Shown piece after piece: positions 17,835-27,277 of a stretch of 64,000 nucleotides of DNA. The stretch's first letter is position 1. The number at the start of each line of letters is the position of its first letter. Origin of the DNA: Gemmatimonadota bacterium (GTDB taxonomy: Bacteria > Gemmatimonadota > Gemmatimonadetes > Longimicrobiales > Gaopeijiaceae); contig JBBEBG010000026.1 in NCBI GenBank assembly GCA_040882465.1, positions 131,974 to 195,973 on the forward strand, in the 5' to 3' direction. The notes under the pieces were generated by a model. The model saw only the letters and a program-made list of their open reading frames with translations, ran no database searches and was not told the origin of the DNA. A program made the position numbers and the translations under genes.

Positions 17835-18119
17835 TCACTTCACGGCGTCTTTCAGGCCCTTCCCGGAACGGAAGCCAGGGGTCCTCGTGGCGGCGATCCG
17901 GATGGTCTGGCCGGTGCGGGGATTCCGGCCGGTCCGGGCCTTCCGCTGCTTCACTTCGAAAGTGCCGAAGCCGGTGATCTGGACCTTCTTCCCCTTCTTC
18001 AGCGCCTTGGCGATCACGCCACTGTCGGCGGCGAAAAGGGCATCAACGGCGCGCCCGGCGTCGGCCTTCGTCATTCCGGTGGCACTGGCGAGTGCGTCCA
18101 CGAGCTCGGATTTGTTCAT
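17835..18119 (-). CDS. HU-family DNA-binding protein
   Basis: 94 residues from the ATG at 18119, with GAGGAGTGA upstream as ribosome site. It is a complete HU/IHF fold: N-terminal helix pair (MNKSELVDALASATGMTKAD), the GFGTFEVKQRKARTGRNP signature and the arm tip RNPRTGQ, ending GKGLKDAVK. Homodimers bend DNA and shape the nucleoid; HU is preferred to IHF by the monogenic context and lack of specificity signs. The open frame to 18302 lies in the promoter region. Confidence 0.92.
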   Translation of the reverse strand: MNKSELVDALASATGMTKADAGRAVDALFAADSGVIAKALKKGKKVQITGFGTFEVKQRKARTGRNPRTGQTIRIAATRTPGFRSGKGLKDAVK

Positions 18120-18432
18120 CAGGGTCACTCCTCGTGCAAGATGGTGAAGGGGACTGAACCACTCTGGACGCGACGGCCGAAGCCACGATCCCGACCGGAA
18201 GCAGTGAAGGGAAGGGTAAGGCGCGACCCCGGGAGCGTCAAGGGAAGGGATGACCGGAAACCCGCTCCAACACTGGATTTCAAGGGGATCGCACGGAAAC
18301 ACATGAGGGCCCTCGCGGAACTCGCCGCGCTTCGAGCGAGCGGCGCAACACCTCGGTCTTGGCCTCTAATCCCCGCTGTGACAACGTCTTGAGAAATGCA
18401 ACGGCGCGGAGGGATCCATTGGAGAAAGTCTC
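18120..18432. other. Divergent intergenic region between HU and zinc-ribbon genes
   Basis: 313 bases with no convincing gene. The HU side holds the promoter candidate at 18213-18241 and a leader of about 90 bases. The plus side ends with GGAGAAAGTCTC just before the ATG of the zinc-ribbon gene. I see no riboswitch-like fold. Confidence 0.6.
18213..18241 (-). promoter_or_regulatory. Candidate sigma70-type promoter for the HU gene
   Basis: On the minus strand TTGACG (18241-18236) is followed by a 17-base spacer and TACCCT (18218-18213). The -35 box differs from consensus by one base; the -10 box is poor in the middle, as is common in high-GC genomes. It sits about 95 bases upstream of the HU ATG. 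The same arrangement with TTGACA/TACCGT occurs upstream of the lasso B1 gene. Confidence 0.4.
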
Positions 18433-18681
18433 ATGAGCCGGGAGGCAGTCTATTCGAAGGACGAACTCGCGGAGTTGCACGCCTCCGCGCGATACGGCCG
18501 CCCGCTTGAATGCCCGAGGTGTCGGACGTCCCTCCTGTCGCGTCCCGTCGTGCAGAGCCGGGAGGTCGCTTACGTGCGAACGCGCACCTGGTGGATCTGC
18601 CCCGAGTGCCGGCGCAGCGCCGTGCTCGACGCGGATTCGGAGGAGACCCGTGGGAGTCGCGGGGATGGTCCCGCGCGTTGA
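18433..18681 (+). CDS. Small zinc-ribbon protein
   Basis: 82 residues. Two CxxC knuckles (CPRC at about residues 27-30 and CPEC at about 56-59) are separated by ~25 residues of beta-like sequence, a classic zinc ribbon. The N-terminal ~25 residues (AVYSKDELAELHASARYGRP) form a helix. There is a ribosome site GGAGAAAG upstream. Proteins of this sort act in transcription, translation or as metal-binding adaptors. No specific function can be assigned. Confidence 0.6.
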   Translation: MSREAVYSKDELAELHASARYGRPLECPRCRTSLLSRPVVQSREVAYVRTRTWWICPECRRSAVLDADSEETRGSRGDGPAR

Positions 18682-18706
18682 CGGTCCGGCGGACGAACCT
18701 TTGGCA

Positions 18707-20386
18707 CTACTCGGCGAGCTCGGCGACGGCTCCGGCGCCGAGGCGTCCCCGACTCTTTTCGGCGGTGGGCCGAGCCCGGGCCTGCTCCTCTTCGGAAAGA
18801 CGGAGCGGCCGCTGGCGGTGCCAATCGGTGACGGCTTGCCACGCGCTCGCCAGGGCGAGTAACCGCTCCTCTCCGAAAGGAAGGCCTGCCGCCAGGACGC
18901 CGTGCGGTGCGGCGACTCCGGACCGCTCGCGCATTCCGATCGGGAAGGCGATGAGGGGAAGGCCGACCATGTCCATCGGACCGGCCCCGGACTGGAGGAC
19001 GACGTCGCAAGACGAAAAGACGCGATCGAGCACGAGCCCGAGGAGGGCCACCCGCGCCCGTTGACCCTTCAGGAACTCGTCCCCCGAGAGGAGGAGCCCG
19101 TTGATCCAGGGAGAAAGGGCGACGCCGAACAGCCGGACATCGCGCCGAAGCGTCTCCAGGAAGATCTCGCTCCGCTCCGGTAGTCGGACGGCGTTCATGG
19201 CGGACGAGGTGAGCCCCTCCCATTCGGGAGGAAGCGCGATCTCAACGAGCTCGCCGCCGATGGCCTCGAGTGCCAAGAGGAAGCTCTCCCGGTCCGCCTG
19301 CACTTCGTCTCCTCCCGCCCCGACCCAACCCTCGGGCACGCCAACGCGCGTGGGCCACCGAAGCTCCATGCCGCGGTCCCCCTCGACAGGCGTCGCGGCG
19401 GCCAGGTAGTCCGGGACGGGCGGAAGGCCGAGGGTTCGAAGATCCGCCGGGTCGGGTCCGGCCATCGCCTGGAGGAGAAGTGCGGCGTCCGCCGCGTCGC
19501 GCGCGAGCGGGCCCGCATGGTCCCTCGAATAACTGAGGGGGATCACACCTCGCAGCGAGACCCGGCCTAGAGTGGGCTTGAGCCCGGTGAGCCCCTGCGC
19601 GAGCGAGGGCGAGGTGATCGAGCCTCCAGTCTGCGTTCCGATTCCGGCCGGCGCCATCCGTGCGGACACGGCCGTGGCGGTGCCACTCGACGAGCCGCCC
19701 GGGCTCACCTCCGAGTCGTGCGTCACCCACGCGTTGAGCGTCGTGATCTCCCCATCGGGGGTGAGCGCGCGCGTCGTGGCGAGCGGGCCCATCTGCGTTT
19801 TTCCAAGGACGATTCCGCCCGCCGCCGTAAGGCGCTCCACGGCCGTCGCGTCGAAGGCGGGCACGAAGTCCTGGTAGATCCAGGAGTTCGCCGTCGTCGG
19901 GACGCCGCGCGTGTAGAAATTGTCCTTGATCGCGAGCGGAATTCCGTGGAGGAGCCCACGGGGCTGGAGGCCATCGAGCTCGAGTGCCCGCTCGCGCACG
20001 GCATCCGCCGGTACCGCGTTAAAGGCCATGTAGACGCCGTCCCACCGTTCGATGCGCGCGAGGCAGTCGGCCGCGAGCTCGGTGGGCGAGAGTTCACGGG
20101 CCCGAAAGAGGGCTCCCGCTTCGCGGATGGTGAGCTCGGCGGGCTCGGCCGCCTGGAGCCCCGCGCTTGCAGGCGCGGCGGCCCCGAAAAAATCCGAGGT
20201 GTCCAAGCGCCCCGCGCGAGGGGCCCCTGGCCGGGCACCCGTCAGGGAGAGGGGAGGAAGCTGCCCGACCGCGGCTCCGGCCGCGACCACGCTCATCCTC
20301 GTGAGGAAGGCGCGACGATCGAGGCGTTCGTCCTGGGGAGGTTCGCGGTCCAGGTCCTCGCCCTCTCGCTTCCGCCTACCGAGCAT
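18707..20386 (-). CDS. Amidase-signature family hydrolase with Tat-type leader
   Basis: 559 residues from the ATG at 20386. The N-terminus has DRRAFLTRMSVVAAGAAVG, a twin-Arg motif followed by a hydrophobic stretch, so export by Tat is likely. The catalytic set is present: Lys in PLAIKDNFYTRG, the SPGGSSSGTATAVSA Ser/Gly loop and the nucleophile Ser in QTGGSITSPS. It differs from the amidase at 945-2498 in leader type and in the region around the nucleophile (GSIT for GSIR). Likely an extracytoplasmic amide hydrolase; substrate unknown. Its start overlaps the 94-residue ORF upstream by 11 bases. Confidence 0.82.
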   Translation of the reverse strand: MLGRRKREGEDLDREPPQDERLDRRAFLTRMSVVAAGAAVGQLPPLSLTGARPGAPRAGRLDTSDFFGAAAPASAGLQAAEPAELTIREAGALFRARELSPTELAADCLARIERWDGVYMAFNAVPADAVRERALELDGLQPRGLLHGIPLAIKDNFYTRGVPTTANSWIYQDFVPAFDATAVERLTAAGGIVLGKTQMGPLATTRALTPDGEITTLNAWVTHDSEVSPGGSSSGTATAVSARMAPAGIGTQTGGSITSPSLAQGLTGLKPTLGRVSLRGVIPLSYSRDHAGPLARDAADAALLLQAMAGPDPADLRTLGLPPVPDYLAAATPVEGDRGMELRWPTRVGVPEGWVGAGGDEVQADRESFLLALEAIGGELVEIALPPEWEGLTSSAMNAVRLPERSEIFLETLRRDVRLFGVALSPWINGLLLSGDEFLKGQRARVALLGLVLDRVFSSCDVVLQSGAGPMDMVGLPLIAFPIGMRERSGVAAPHGVLAAGLPFGEERLLALASAWQAVTDWHRQRPLRLSEEEQARARPTAEKSRGRLGAGAVAELAE

Positions 20387-20660
20387 CGGGACCCCTTCCC
20401 TCGGGACCCAGGAGCGCTGTCGGAAAGAGCGCCGGGAGCGCGTCCTCGGGCTGGATGCGAAGCTCCGCGATCGCGGGAACGGTGGAACGCAGGAAGCTGC
20501 GCGCGGCCCGGAGGACCCGGATCCGGTCGGCGGGCGCCAACTCGTCCTCTTCCGGCAGAACGGAGAGATCCACCCCGACAATCTCCAGGCGCGTCAGGAT
20601 GTAGCGGTCCAGTTCCTCGTCGGTGAGGTCGGCCAGATCGCGGGATGCCGGCTTGGACAC
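20376..20660 (-). CDS. Small protein coupled to the Tat amidase
   Basis: 94 residues from the GTG at 20660; its stop lies inside the amidase start (11-base overlap), which signals translational coupling. The sequence is helical and acidic at first (DLADLTDEELDRYILTRLEI), then has RIRVLRAARSFLRST and a Pro-rich end. No Cys and no signal peptide. It could be a folding partner or chaperone that holds the Tat substrate before export; that idea rests on the overlap alone. Confidence 0.5.
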   Translation of the reverse strand: MSKPASRDLADLTDEELDRYILTRLEIVGVDLSVLPEEDELAPADRIRVLRAARSFLRSTVPAIAELRIQPEDALPALFPTALLGPEGRGPDAR

Positions 20661-20913
20661 GGGGAACGCGCTCCTTTCCCTTGGGCGAGGGACCAGACCG
20701 GCGGGGCGCTCTGCCGCCGCAGCTGGACACCCCTTTTAATGGTACCCCCGGGGTCTGGTGCGGACCAGTGAGAGCTTCTGAAAGCGGCACGCGAGCGAGA
20801 CCCGGGCATCTGTCGGGAAGTCGTGGGGCCGGACCCATGCCGCGTGAACGCTGTATCTTTCCGGGAACCTGCATGGCGTCCCCCCAAGCGACGGTCCGGC
20901 CCGGCAGAATGCG

Positions 20914-22272
20914 ATGAACCTCCCGCGAGCAATGCTGGGCCGTGCCTGGGTCCGGGCCTGCGCCCTGTCCCTCGCCGTCCCCCTTCTCCTCGCCCCCCCG
21001 GTCGAGGCGCAGGGACCTGGGGCCCTCGACCCCGCCCTCGCCGCGGCCACCTTCGATTCCGCCTGGACGCGGGTCCGCGACACGTATTACGACCCGGGAA
21101 TGCGCGGACTCGACTGGGACGGCGTGCGGGCGGAGCTTCGGCCGCGCGCGGTCGCCGCCTACTCCTCCTCCGAGTTGAGGGATGTGCTCACCGAGATGCT
21201 TTCCCGCCTGGGAGAGTCACACTTCAGCATCATCCCGGGGCCTTCGGCGGCAGCCTTCGACCTCCCCGCCGCCGCTGGGGATGCCGAACCGGGACTCGAT
21301 CTTCGCCGGGTGGGGGATGAGCTGGTCGTTTCGCGCGTACGCGCGGGTAGCCCGGCCGAAGGGGGAGGCGTTCGGCCCGGATGGATTCTGGACGGGATCG
21401 ACGAGCTGTCCATGGACACTCTCGCCTCCTGGGTCAGCGAGGGTGCCCCCGACGAGAACGTGGAGCGCTACATCGGGCTTTGGTTCCCGATTTCCGCACG
21501 TGCGCGCCTCGCGGGAGCCCAGGGCTCGGAGGTGACCGTGCATCTGCGTGACGGATCGAACGAGGAGCGCAGCGTCACACTCGAACGCGCCGCTCCTCCG
21601 GGCGAGGAAGTTCGCCTCGGAAACCTCCCTCCGCTCCGGATGGAATCGACCCATCGGATCGAGACGCTCCCGGGGGGCGGCGAAGCCGGGGTCATCCGGC
21701 TCTCCGCTTGGTTCCCGGCCATCGTCCCCGCTCTCGCAACCGCGATGGGAGACCTTCGGGACGTCGACGGAATCGTGTTGGACCTTCGCGGAAATCCGGG
21801 CGGGCTGGCCGCCCTCGTGATGGGGGTGGGCGGCCATTTCCTCGACGAGCCACTGAGTCTCGGGGAAATGCGCATGCGGGAAGCGACCCTCCGCTTCGTC
21901 GTGAACCCTCAACGCGTCACGGGGGACGGGACGCGCGTCGAACCTTTCAGCGGCCCTTTCGCGATCCTCGTGGATCCGCTGACGGCGAGCACCTCCGAGG
22001 TGTTCGCGGGGGGGATGCAGGCCCTGGGGCGGGCACGCGTCTTCGGCGAGACGACAGCGGGACAGGCCCTTCCCGCTCTCGTCACCGCGCTTCCGAACGG
22101 TGACCGTCTCCTGCATGCGGTCGCCGACTTCACGGCGTCGGACGGCTCACGGTTGGAGGGCGCCGGCGTCACCCCGGATGTCATCGTCCCTCTGACCCGC
22201 GAGGCCCTTCTCGCGGGGGAGGATTCGGCTCTGCGCGAGGCCTTCCAATGGATCGCGTCGCACCCGGATTGA
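20914..22272 (+). CDS. S41-family C-terminal processing peptidase-like protein
   Basis: 452 residues with a Sec signal peptide (hydrophobic ACALSLAVPLLLAPPVEAQ). After an N-terminal helical segment with RVRDTYYDPGMRGLDWDGV (typical of tricorn/Ctp relatives) comes a PDZ domain (about 130-210, VSRVRAGSPAEGGGVRPGWI) and the S41 catalytic domain (VDGIVLDLRGNPGG; Ser in PLTASTSEVFAGGMQ; Lys position replaced in context GRARVFGETTAGQ). The usual Ser-Lys dyad has Lys four turns after the Ser; here that position must be checked, because the visible string has Glu/Thr. A periplasmic protease that trims C-termini is the family role. Confidence 0.8.
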   Translation: MNLPRAMLGRAWVRACALSLAVPLLLAPPVEAQGPGALDPALAAATFDSAWTRVRDTYYDPGMRGLDWDGVRAELRPRAVAAYSSSELRDVLTEMLSRLGESHFSIIPGPSAAAFDLPAAAGDAEPGLDLRRVGDELVVSRVRAGSPAEGGGVRPGWILDGIDELSMDTLASWVSEGAPDENVERYIGLWFPISARARLAGAQGSEVTVHLRDGSNEERSVTLERAAPPGEEVRLGNLPPLRMESTHRIETLPGGGEAGVIRLSAWFPAIVPALATAMGDLRDVDGIVLDLRGNPGGLAALVMGVGGHFLDEPLSLGEMRMREATLRFVVNPQRVTGDGTRVEPFSGPFAILVDPLTASTSEVFAGGMQALGRARVFGETTAGQALPALVTALPNGDRLLHAVADFTASDGSRLEGAGVTPDVIVPLTREALLAGEDSALREAFQWIASHPD

Positions 22273-22307
22273 CCGGGCCGCGCTTCCCCCCTCAAGGAAA
22301 CTCGACC

Positions 22308-23069
22308 ATGAACAAGAAGTCCGGCAGCTGGGTCCTCCTCCCGATTCTCGCCGCCTTTGCGCTCCCGGCATCCGCGCAGCAGCTCCCCGCGGCGGACGAG
22401 TTGATCGAGGACTACGTCGAAGCGATTGGCGGCCGCGAAGCGCATCTTGCGCCCTCTTCCATGCGGCAGAGCGGGAGCGTCTCGATCTCGGGTCTCGGAA
22501 TTCAGGGAACCTTCGAGATCCTGACCGCCACCCCGAACCGCTTTCGCATGGCCATCTCATTGCCGGGAATGGGCGAAATCCTGACCGGATACGACGGGGA
22601 AAACGGCTGGACGTCGAATCCTCTCATCGGTTCGACGATCATGGAGGGAGAAGAGCTCGCGACGGCGCGGGACAACGCCAACTGGCGCGCCATGCTCCGC
22701 GACTCGGACCTGATCCCCGTGCGCGAGACTGTCGAGGCGGCCACCTACGGCGGCCAGGGTTGTTGGAAAGTCCGCCTCCAGTGGGCGTCGGGAAGGGAGT
22801 CCTTCGACTGTTATTCGCAAGAAACGGGCCTCCTGGTGGCTTCCGAGGAGACACAGGTGTCCCCGATGGGCACCATTCAGGCGACCATGCTTTATTTCGA
22901 CTACCGGGACGTAGAGGGAATGCTCCTCCCCGGAAGAATGTCGCAGAGCTCCGCGGGGCAGACGCTCGAAATCGTGCTCAGTTCAGTGGAGATCAACACG
23001 GTGGATCCGGCCGCCCTCGAGCCCCCACCCGCGGTAAGAGCTCTCCTGGGAGGAAACGGGGGGGACTGA
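22308..23069 (+). CDS. Periplasmic LolA/LppX-like protein
   Basis: 253 residues from the ATG at 22308 with a Sec signal (KKSGSWVLLPILAAFALPASAQ). The mature region begins with ELIEDYVEAIGGREAHLAPSS and continues as a curved beta sheet with RFRMAISLPGMGE, YDGENGWTSNP, GCWKVRLQWASGRESFDCYS and a final VEINTVDPAALEPP. This pattern is shared with outer-membrane lipoprotein-sorting-type folds often annotated as DUF4292/LolA-like. It lies 35 bases after the S41 gene, so the two may be co-expressed. Confidence 0.6.
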   Translation: MNKKSGSWVLLPILAAFALPASAQQLPAADELIEDYVEAIGGREAHLAPSSMRQSGSVSISGLGIQGTFEILTATPNRFRMAISLPGMGEILTGYDGENGWTSNPLIGSTIMEGEELATARDNANWRAMLRDSDLIPVRETVEAATYGGQGCWKVRLQWASGRESFDCYSQETGLLVASEETQVSPMGTIQATMLYFDYRDVEGMLLPGRMSQSSAGQTLEIVLSSVEINTVDPAALEPPPAVRALLGGNGGD

Positions 23070-23115
23070 AGAGCGCCCTGGCGCGCCGGGGCGAGCGCCG
23101 TCAGACTCCTTCCGC

Positions 23116-24471
23116 ATGACCGAGGACAGCCGCCCTTCACGGCTCGAGCGATTTGGGCTGCATCGCCCCGAGTTACGCGCGTGGGCGATGTACGACTTCG
23201 CGAACTCGGCGGTCATGACGACCGTCGTCGCCGCCGTCTTTCCCCTGTACTTCCGAAGTGTCGTCGCGGCCGAGCTTCCGCTCGCCCTCTCGATCTTCGG
23301 CACGGCCACCTCCCTCGCAGTCATCTCGATCGGGGTCGTCTCCCCGGTGCTCGGCGCCATCGCGGACTTTTCTGCGATCAAGAAGCGGATGCTCGCCGCC
23401 CTCATGGCGATCGGGGTCCTCGCCGTGGCAGGCATGTTCTGGGTCCAGGAGGGCGACTGGGGGCTCGGGATCGCCCTCTTCATGCTCGCGAACGTCGGGC
23501 TGGCCGGGAGCTTCGTCTTCTACGACTCGCTCCTCCCCCACGTCGCCGAGAATCAAGAGATGGACCGCGTCTCCACCTCGGGTTTTGGCCTCGGGTACCT
23601 GGGGGGTGCGATCCTGCTGGGACTCAATCTGGCCTGGATTTTCGCCCCGGGTGCCTTCGGACTTCCCTCGGGCGAAGGACTCTCCCCGTCGCAGGCGACG
23701 CTTCCGGTGCGGCTCGCCCTACTTTCCGCGGCCGTGTGGTGGGTGATTTTTGCGATCCCCCTATTCCGGCGGGTGCCCGAGCCTCCCCGGCGGCTCGAGG
23801 CAGACGAGAAGGCGCGCACCAATCCGATCGGGGCGGCGCTCATTCGCCTCGGAGAGACCTTCAGGGAGCTGAGGAGCTACAAGCAGGCCTTCCTCATGCT
23901 CCTCGCCTTCCTCATATACAGCGACGGGATTGGAACGATCATCCGGATGGCCGCGATCTACGGCGGCGAGCTCGGGATCGGAACGCAGTCCCTGATCGCG
24001 GCGATCCTGATCACGCAGATCGTCGGTGTCCCCTTCGCTTTTTTGTTCGGAGCGATCGCGGGACGGATCGGCGCCAAACCGGCCGTGCTGATCGCCCTCG
24101 TCGTTTACATGGGAATCACGCTCGTCGGGTTCCTGATGACGACCGCGACCCACTTTCTCGCGCTCGCGGTGATGGTGGGGATGGTCCAGGGGGGGGCCCA
24201 GGCACTGTCGCGCTCCCTCTTCGCCCGGCTCATCCCGCGCCACAAGTCGGGTGAGTTTTTTGGGTTCTTCGGCGTGATGGACCGGTTCTCGGGGAGCATC
24301 GGGACACTCGTGATGGCCGGGATCGCCGCGATCACCGGTGAGGCACGCTTCGGAATCCTCGCGATCATCCTCTTTTTCATCGTCGGCGCCTTCCTCCTGA
24401 CCCGAGTGGACGTCGAGGCCGGGGAAGAGGCTGCGCGAGAAGCGGAGCGGGCCGCGGGGGTCACCATCTAA
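23116..24471 (+). CDS. UMF1/Atg22-like MFS transporter
   Basis: 451 residues with 12 predicted membrane segments. The N-terminal AWAMYDFANSAVMTTVVAAVF is the family signature of the UMF1 (unknown major facilitator) group related to fungal Atg22, a vacuolar amino-acid effluxer. Later features include the GSFVFYDSLLPHVA loop and the MVQGGAQALSRSLFARLIP segment. Substrate in bacteria is unknown; amino-acid or small-molecule export is a guess from the Atg22 link. Confidence 0.85.
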   Translation: MTEDSRPSRLERFGLHRPELRAWAMYDFANSAVMTTVVAAVFPLYFRSVVAAELPLALSIFGTATSLAVISIGVVSPVLGAIADFSAIKKRMLAALMAIGVLAVAGMFWVQEGDWGLGIALFMLANVGLAGSFVFYDSLLPHVAENQEMDRVSTSGFGLGYLGGAILLGLNLAWIFAPGAFGLPSGEGLSPSQATLPVRLALLSAAVWWVIFAIPLFRRVPEPPRRLEADEKARTNPIGAALIRLGETFRELRSYKQAFLMLLAFLIYSDGIGTIIRMAAIYGGELGIGTQSLIAAILITQIVGVPFAFLFGAIAGRIGAKPAVLIALVVYMGITLVGFLMTTATHFLALAVMVGMVQGGAQALSRSLFARLIPRHKSGEFFGFFGVMDRFSGSIGTLVMAGIAAITGEARFGILAIILFFIVGAFLLTRVDVEAGEEAAREAERAAGVTI

Positions 24472-24519
24472 GTCTCTTTTGGGCCGGCGACCGCTCTTCC
24501 CGTACGAGGACGTCAGTCC

Positions 24520-27057
24520 TCAATCGCCCTTCAAGACCTCCGCCGGGCGGATGCGCGCGGCACGAAGGGCCGGAAGCAAAAAAGCGACCAGCGTCACCGT
24601 CATCACCGCCATCACCGCCCCGATGAGGATCGCGGGATCGTCGGCGCGAACTTGATGGAACCGGTTCGTGACGACACGGCCTCCAACATAGGCCGCCGCC
24701 AACCCCAGGATGATTCCGGCGACGGATAGGACCCAGGCCTGGGAGAGCAGGATGGCCACGACCTTCCCCGGGGTCGCCCCGAGGGCGATCATCGTGGCGA
24801 GTTCCCTCCGTCGCTGCGCCGTCGAGTGCGCGACGACGCCGAAGATTCCGATCGCCGCGAGTGCCAGGGAAACGGCGGCAAAAAGGCTCATGAGGACGAG
24901 CCCGAGCCGGTGACGCCACATGGCGTCGGAGAGTAACTCCGAGAGCGGGATGATATCGACCCGGATCGCGGGATCTACCTGAGCCAGTGCGGCCCGAATC
25001 GTCGGAATAGCATCCGTCGGATCCGCCAGCGTCGTCTCGATGATCCAGCCCCGCGCGGCGAGAGCGGTCGGCACGTACCACACGGGTGTGGGCACGTCCC
25101 TGAGCGAGCGGTATTGGATGTTTTCAACCACGCCGACAATCTCCTGCAGATTGTCGAAGTCCACGACGGGCGCTCCGAAGCCGAATAGGACTCCGACGGG
25201 ATCACGGCCGGCGAGGTAAGACTCCGCGAACGCCCGGTTGACCACCACCCGCGGCAGGCCGAAATCCGCCGGACCCGGTCGAAATTCACCAGTCTCCCGA
25301 TCGATCGTTCCCGACTCCGGCTGGCCGGAGGTGGGGTCGGTCCTCGTTACCCTAGGCGGGGGTCGGTCCTCTTCCGTGAGCATGCGGCCGGCGAGCAAGC
25401 GAGTGCCCATCGCCTCGAAGAATCCCGGGCTCACCGCGGTTCGAATGGCCACGTTCTGACGGTTCACATCGTAGTCGTCCCCGGGAACCGCCACGTACCA
25501 GCCTGAATCGTAGTACGGACGGAGCGGAAGGGCGCTCGACGCGCCCAGGCGGGAGACGACGTTCAAGGAGCGGAGGCGCTCCGGCGCGGCGGCCATCCAA
25601 TTCTGCACGGCCGCCTGGTCGTCCGGAAGCATCGGATCCACCAGCAGGCGACCCTCCGTCGCAAACCCGAGATCCATGGACGACAGGTTCAGATAGCTCC
25701 GCACGAGCCAGCCCGCGCCGGCCACGAGTGTGATGGCGAGCGAAATCTCCGCGACGACCAGCGCATTCATGATCCGCCGCGATCCCTGACCACCGGACGC
25801 GGAGCGACCGCTTTCACTGAGAAGCCCGCGGAGGTCCGGAGCCGACAACCGAAGGGCCGGAAGGAGTCCAACGAGGACAGTGGCGCCGGTGAGCACCGCG
25901 ACGCAGAAGGCGAGGACGCGCCAATCGAGGGGAACCTGGTCCATGCGGGGGAGATCGGACCCTCCCCACGCGACCAGGATGCGAACTCCCACGAAGGCCA
26001 GCAGAAGTCCCACGATCGTCCCGGCGGAGGCGAGGAGTAAGGATTCGCCGAGGAACCGCCGCATGATCCTGGCCCGGTCCGATCCCAGGGCCAGGCGCAC
26101 TCCCATCTCCGTGGCCTGCCGCTGGCCCTTCGCGAGGAGCAACGTCGCGACGTTCACACTTCCGAGGACCAGGAGCACCAGCGCTCCGCCGAGGACCACG
26201 AGCAGAATCGGCGCGAGGTCGCCGACCAGCAGCTCGTTGAGAGGGAGGATTGCATAGACCCGATCCGCGAAACTCGGAAATCGCTCCTCCAATCCGAACG
26301 CGATGGCGGCCAGCTCCGCCTCGATCTGTTCCTGGGACGCGCCCGGATTCGCGCGAAGAAATCCGTTGTAGGCAATGAGAACGGCGTCGGGCAAGGCGAA
26401 CGGCAGCCACAGGTCGGCGCCCAGGGGAAATTCAAGCTCGGGTGGGGCGACCCCTAGCACCGTGACGGATCGTCCCCTCAGCCGAATCGTCCGGTCCACG
26501 ATCGTCGGATCCCGAGCGAAGAGCTCGCTCCAGAGTCCGTCCGACAGGATCGCGACGGACGGGGCGACGGTGACCATCACCGTCCGGGATTCCCCGCCCG
26601 GGCCGGCCACCGTCTGTTCGCGAACTTCCGGAATGTGGTCCTCGGGGACGAACGCACGTCCGGCGCCCATCGGCGCCGCGAAGAGATCGAAGAAGCCCTC
26701 GCTCACGTGCCCGATCATGACGTCGCGGGGAGCGCCGCCCTCCGGAATGACGGCCGTTCGGCTCACCCCGTAGGCGACTGCATGCCGTACCGTTCGCGCC
26801 TGGTCGTTGATCGCGTGGACGTGGGCACCGGAAACGCGGTCGCGACCCGTGGTATAACGGCCATCCACCAGCCGTGACCCCAGAAAGTACAGGTCGTCGG
26901 CATCGGGAAAGGGGAGCGGCCGAAGGAGGGTCGCATTGACCGTACTGAAGATCGCCGTGGTCGCGCCGATGCCCACGGCGAGAGTCGCCACGGCGGCCAG
27001 GGTGAACCCCGGTCGCCTGGCCAACCGACGCATCGTGATCAGGACGTCTCGCCACAT
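24520..27057 (-). CDS. ADOP-type ABC transporter permease (MacB/FtsX-like, duplicated)
   Basis: 845 residues beginning with RRLARRPGFTLAAVATLAVGIGATTAIFS, the signature of the acidobacterial duplicated orphan permeases. There are two MacB-type periplasmic regions, each followed by an FtsX core: one N-terminal half ending in membrane segments near residues 280-420 and a second set near 720-840 (GVVAHSTAQRRRELATMIALG is typical of the FtsX loop). No ATPase gene is adjacent, hence orphan. Such proteins are abundant in Acidobacteria and Gemmatimonadota. The role is unknown, perhaps efflux or envelope stress. Confidence 0.9.
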   Translation of the reverse strand: MWRDVLITMRRLARRPGFTLAAVATLAVGIGATTAIFSTVNATLLRPLPFPDADDLYFLGSRLVDGRYTTGRDRVSGAHVHAINDQARTVRHAVAYGVSRTAVIPEGGAPRDVMIGHVSEGFFDLFAAPMGAGRAFVPEDHIPEVREQTVAGPGGESRTVMVTVAPSVAILSDGLWSELFARDPTIVDRTIRLRGRSVTVLGVAPPELEFPLGADLWLPFALPDAVLIAYNGFLRANPGASQEQIEAELAAIAFGLEERFPSFADRVYAILPLNELLVGDLAPILLVVLGGALVLLVLGSVNVATLLLAKGQRQATEMGVRLALGSDRARIMRRFLGESLLLASAGTIVGLLLAFVGVRILVAWGGSDLPRMDQVPLDWRVLAFCVAVLTGATVLVGLLPALRLSAPDLRGLLSESGRSASGGQGSRRIMNALVVAEISLAITLVAGAGWLVRSYLNLSSMDLGFATEGRLLVDPMLPDDQAAVQNWMAAAPERLRSLNVVSRLGASSALPLRPYYDSGWYVAVPGDDYDVNRQNVAIRTAVSPGFFEAMGTRLLAGRMLTEEDRPPPRVTRTDPTSGQPESGTIDRETGEFRPGPADFGLPRVVVNRAFAESYLAGRDPVGVLFGFGAPVVDFDNLQEIVGVVENIQYRSLRDVPTPVWYVPTALAARGWIIETTLADPTDAIPTIRAALAQVDPAIRVDIIPLSELLSDAMWRHRLGLVLMSLFAAVSLALAAIGIFGVVAHSTAQRRRELATMIALGATPGKVVAILLSQAWVLSVAGIILGLAAAYVGGRVVTNRFHQVRADDPAILIGAVMAVMTVTLVAFLLPALRAARIRPAEVLKGD

Positions 27058-27277
27058 CGACCGTGACCTCGGCGCGAAGGGAACGTAGCCACGGCCAGGC
27101 GGGCATAGTTGGAGCCCACCATGCGCGTGTCAAGTTTCCGCCGGTAGCGCGCCCATGGGGACGAAACGCAGGAAGAAAACCGTCCCGCCAGGCCTTTCGT
27201 TTCGCGGGGCGCCCGCGACTTATCCTGCCGGTTTCGTTCTCGACGAAGGTCCGCGAACGTCGTAAGCTTCCCCGACG

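Noticed and set aside
20914..22272. S41 protease as a lasso isopeptidase
   Set aside because: Lasso isopeptidases are prolyl-oligopeptidase-type; this is a PDZ/S41 protein with a different fold and lies 6 kb away.
24520..27057. ADOP permease as the lasso exporter
   Set aside because: It lacks an ATPase or C39 domain and belongs to a widespread orphan permease group; orientation and distance give no support.
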